Source: Duganella sp. Root336D2
GTDB lineage: Bacteria > Pseudomonadota > Gammaproteobacteria > Burkholderiales > Burkholderiaceae_D
Direction: 5' to 3'
Length of the DNA stretch: 64,000 bases
NCBI RefSeq assembly: GCF_001425005.1
Contig: NZ_LMDB01000039.1
Location: 248,001-312,000 of the forward strand
A program made the translations under genes and the position numbers. The notes under the pieces are model-generated. The model was not told the DNA's origin. It was given only the letters and a program-made list of their open reading frames with translations, and made no database searches. This document shows, piece by piece, positions 61,607 through 64,000 of this stretch (its first letter is position 1; each line of letters begins with the position of its first letter).

Positions 61607-62989
61607 TTACAGGAAGCCGAGATCGCGGGTGGTGTAGTTGGACAGGTTCGGCAGCAGCGACAGCAGGTCGCCGTCGCTGGCACCCAGCCATTTGCCCATG
61701 GTGGCCGCGTACTGGTCGACCGAAGTGCCTGGCAGCAGGCGGCCCTGGCCAACGTCGTCGGCGCCATTGTTGGCGACCACCGGTGCGGTGCCGTAGAAGC
61801 GCTTGCCCTTGACCGCGCCGCCCATCATGAAGTGCATGCTGCCCCAGCCGTGGTCGGAACCGTCGTTATTGGCCACCAGGGTGCGGCCGAAGTCGGAGGC
61901 GGTGAAGGTGGTCACCTTGTCTGCTACGCCCAGCTCCACAGTCGCCTGGTAGAAGGCGGCCATGGCGTCGCCCAGCTTGGCCATCAGGCCTGGATGGACG
62001 GTGGCCAGGTTGTCGTGGGTGTCGAAACCGCCCATCGAAACGAAGAACACCTGGCGCTTGGCTCCCAGGCTGCCATTGGCGGAGATCATGCGCGCGACCA
62101 TTTTCAACTGGTCGCCCAGTGAGTTCGATGCCGGGAATACCGTCTGCAGCGCGGGCGCAGTCACCAGCGCCGAAGTGAGCGCAGCGTTGGCGTCCACCGA
62201 ACGGCGTGCAACGCGGTTGTATTCGTTTTCCAGCGCGTGGGTGCGCGGCTGGGTAATCAAGGTGCGCAGGGCTTCGGTGGCGGTAGAGGAGCCGAACAGC
62301 GGCGACTTCAAGCCGTTGAACTGCATTGAGCCGTTGGCCGATACCTGGTACTGCACCGCGGTCTTGCCCGCCATATAGACCGCGTTGCCGGACACGTTGA
62401 CGCAGGTGAAGGTGGCATTGCCATTGCCCGCCTCGAACAGGTCGCCCAGGCGACCGCCCCAACCCGAACGCGATCCTTCCGGAGCGGACGATTGCCAGAT
62501 CGATTGCTGGTCGTTGTGCGAGAACAGCTTGGGTGGCAGCGGCACGGACCTGGCCTGGTATTGCGCTTTCGTGGTCGGCTGGATCAGCGGGCCGACGTTC
62601 AGCATGACGCCCAGGGCGCCCGCGTTGAAGATCGGGACCAGCGGCGCCAGCGCAGGAGCGAGAGCAAACTCGCGGGCGGCGCCGGTCGAATCCAGCACCG
62701 GTACCGATGGCGCCAATGCGGTCGCCGTCAGTGCGTCGCGCGCATAGGCGATGGTCGGGCGCAGTTGCTGGTACAGGGCGTAGCTGGTGCTGTCGTAGGG
62801 GACTACAGTATTTGCGTAGTCATTGCCGCCGTACAGGAAGACGCAAACCAGCGCCTTGTAGTCGCCGGCAGTGGCTGCCGCCGCCTCGGCGATCGACATC
62901 AGGTTGATTGCCCAAGGCGCCGCCACGCCTGCCACGCCGAGTGCCGATGCGCGCTTGAGGAAGGCGCGGCGCGAAGCTTGATTAGTCAT
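61607..62989 (-). CDS. DUF1501 family protein, Tat-exported
   Basis: A 460-residue protein with a twin-arginine signal (SRRAFLKRASALGVAGVAAPW, cleavage near residue 40). The DUF1501 domain is a sulfatase-like fold: ALVCVFLYGGNDYANTVVPYD, FSHNDQQSIWQSS, MGGFDTHDNL and SDFGRTLVANNDGSDHGWGSMHF carry the expected Asp/His metal-site residues. Function unknown; it almost always accompanies DUF1800, which is the case here (10 bases after it). Confidence 0.9.
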   Translation of the reverse strand: MTNQASRRAFLKRASALGVAGVAAPWAINLMSIAEAAAATAGDYKALVCVFLYGGNDYANTVVPYDSTSYALYQQLRPTIAYARDALTATALAPSVPVLDSTGAAREFALAPALAPLVPIFNAGALGVMLNVGPLIQPTTKAQYQARSVPLPPKLFSHNDQQSIWQSSAPEGSRSGWGGRLGDLFEAGNGNATFTCVNVSGNAVYMAGKTAVQYQVSANGSMQFNGLKSPLFGSSTATEALRTLITQPRTHALENEYNRVARRSVDANAALTSALVTAPALQTVFPASNSLGDQLKMVARMISANGSLGAKRQVFFVSMGGFDTHDNLATVHPGLMAKLGDAMAAFYQATVELGVADKVTTFTASDFGRTLVANNDGSDHGWGSMHFMMGGAVKGKRFYGTAPVVANNGADDVGQGRLLPGTSVDQYAATMGKWLGASDGDLLSLLPNLSNYTTRDLGFL

Positions 62990-62999
62990 GGTGTGGCCT

Positions 63000-64000
63000 T
63001 TATTTCTGCACGATGAATTCAGGGGATGCCATTACCAGCGTGAGCGCCGCGTACACGCGGTTGGCGCGCGCGGCGTCGGTGCCGGTCGCCATGCTGGCGA
63101 CAGCGTTGCGGATCAGGGTGACGGTATCGGTACTCAACTGGCCGGCGGCCAGCAACAGGTTGATCTCGTCGACCAGGGCCGGTACGTTGTCGGCCAGCGG
63201 CAGCAGGGTCGCATAGTCGGCCTTGACGTCGCCAATGCCTTTGCTGATGGCGGTTTGCATGTAGTTGGCGTAGCCGACCACACTCGTTTCGTTCACGATC
63301 TGGAATTCCGGTGCGACCACGCCCAGCGCCGGCGGCACGTAGCCGGGACGGAAGAAGTTGAACACGCTCGGCGAGCGTAGCGGGCTTTGGCCCAGGCGGG
63401 ACGAGGGCTCGCTGGTGTTGCCGATAGCCCAGGCATCGCTTGGCGAGGTGACGTTGTAGGCGCGCGCCCAGGCGGTGAAGCGCAGCACAGGTTCGCGCAC
63501 CTTGCCAAAGCTGGCGGAGCCCAGGTTGGATGCGGAGCGTGCTTCCTGGTCCAGCAGGATCGCCTTGACCACCGCTTTCAGGTCGCCTTTGATGCCGGCG
63601 CCATTGTTTTCGAAGACGGCTGCCACGCGCGCCACATAGGCCGGCGCAGGGTTGCTGGTGACCAGGCGCTGGATCAGTTGCTTCGAGACGAAGGGCGCCA
63701 CGTTCGGGTGCGCGAAAATCGTGTCGAGCGCCTTGTTCAGGGCCGTTGCGGCGTCGACGCCGCTGGCGATCGTGGTGCCGAGGAAGGTCTTCTCGCCGGG
63801 TTCGTACTTGGTTCCGGTCTGGACCATCGGGCGCTTGCGGAAGTCCGGCGTATCGCTGGTGCCGCCGGCCAGGTCCAAGTCCCATCCGGTGAACACACGG
63901 GCCAGGCCGGAAATGTCGGCTTGGGTATAGGTTTCCTGCTCGGTCGCCGTGCCGTCCGGGTTGAGTTTCAGCAGGCCGATGGTGAACAGCTGCAGGATCT
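63000..64000 (-). CDS. DUF1800 family protein (C-terminal part; N-terminus outside window)
   Basis: The frame runs from the stop at 63000 through base 64000 without interruption, so the start lies beyond the window. The visible 330 residues show TIGLLKLNPDGTATEQETYTQADISGLARVFTGW, DTIFAHPNVAPFVSKQLIQRLVTSNPAPAYVARVA, RSPSVFNFFRPGYVPP and the C-terminal MASPEFIVQK, all typical of DUF1800. Function unknown; predicted exported partner of DUF1501. Confidence 0.9.
   Translation of the reverse strand, partial: ILQLFTIGLLKLNPDGTATEQETYTQADISGLARVFTGWDLDLAGGTSDTPDFRKRPMVQTGTKYEPGEKTFLGTTIASGVDAATALNKALDTIFAHPNVAPFVSKQLIQRLVTSNPAPAYVARVAAVFENNGAGIKGDLKAVVKAILLDQEARSASNLGSASFGKVREPVLRFTAWARAYNVTSPSDAWAIGNTSEPSSRLGQSPLRSPSVFNFFRPGYVPPALGVVAPEFQIVNETSVVGYANYMQTAISKGIGDVKADYATLLPLADNVPALVDEINLLLAAGQLSTDTVTLIRNAVASMATGTDAARANRVYAALTLVMASPEFIVQK

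Overview
The window is dense, GC-rich bacterial chromosome with one tRNA gene, no rRNA and no complete mobile element. Gene content and order point to a betaproteobacterium of the Oxalobacteraceae (Massilia / Duganella / Janthinobacterium group). The signs are the rsmI-lpoA-yraN-diaA-dolP block, a cbb3 oxidase cluster behind FNR/Anr-type boxes, a DUF3034 outer-membrane protein with a truncated haemoglobin, and a secreted chitinase operon. This placement is inference; no 16S gene is present. The longest stretch without a gene is about 230 bases (51156-51383), the control region of the chitinase operon.

Layout. 1-2.2 kb: end of a 2-hydroxyacid dehydrogenase, HMG-CoA lyase and a CPCC zinc-ribbon protein. 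2.2-2.3 kb: tRNA-Pro(TGG) with a clear sigma70 promoter and a terminator. 2.9-7.3 kb: rsmI, divergent from lpoA-yraN-diaA-dolP-tlpA (cell envelope and translation housekeeping). 7.3-9.0 kb: a periplasmic truncated haemoglobin fused to a DUF3034 outer-membrane barrel, coupled to a thioesterase. 9.2-15.6 kb: small protein, alpha/beta-hydrolase remnant, ung, CHAD protein, YdeI-like protein, lipA, lipB, a GST divergent from a LysR regulator, and a YbeD-like protein. 15.6-18.2 kb: three-gene envelope cluster (coiled coil, DUF2491/YjfK, secreted low-complexity protein). 18.2-23.1 kb: lone phage CII-like protein, FecR/DUF6600 protein, DUF1653, LysE exporter, DUF808 and YiaA membrane proteins.

23.1-34.8 kb is a microaerobic respiration block. 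An Aer-like PAS chemoreceptor, hemN, a SafE-type membrane protein, ccoI and ccoS follow one FNR-like box. ccoN-O-Q-P-G-H follow a second box that overlaps the end of ccoS. Oxygen sensing, haem synthesis, copper delivery and the oxidase are therefore probably induced together at low oxygen. 34.8-39.3 kb: ECF sigma factor with a DUF2892 partner, a large Cache hybrid histidine kinase and a small membrane protein. 39.3-50.4 kb: accessory metabolism and regulators, including epimerase-DoxX/DUF2269, YdeI-like/LysR/EamA, nitroreductase-EamA/MarR with two palindromic operators, NTF2-like/fadH/PadR with two palindromic operators, two lipoproteins and an AhpD-like protein.

50.4-58.3 kb: a periplasmic solute-binding protein, then a chitin-degradation operon. 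It encodes a GH18 chitinase, a cupin_8 protein, a second GH18 chitinase and a GH19 chitinase. All three enzymes are predicted lipoproteins with chitin-binding modules, and the two GH18 enzymes carry very long Thr-Pro linkers. 58.3-64.0 kb: a VWA lipoprotein, an ohr / ohrR peroxide-response pair separated by an agmatine-deiminase remnant, and a DUF1501-DUF1800 pair that runs off the end.

The strongest novelty candidates are the globin-outer-membrane-barrel fusion, the oxygen-regulated aerotaxis-oxidase operon, the cupin inside the chitinase operon with its near-identical repeated binding modules, and the perfect palindrome pairs at the PadR and MarR loci.
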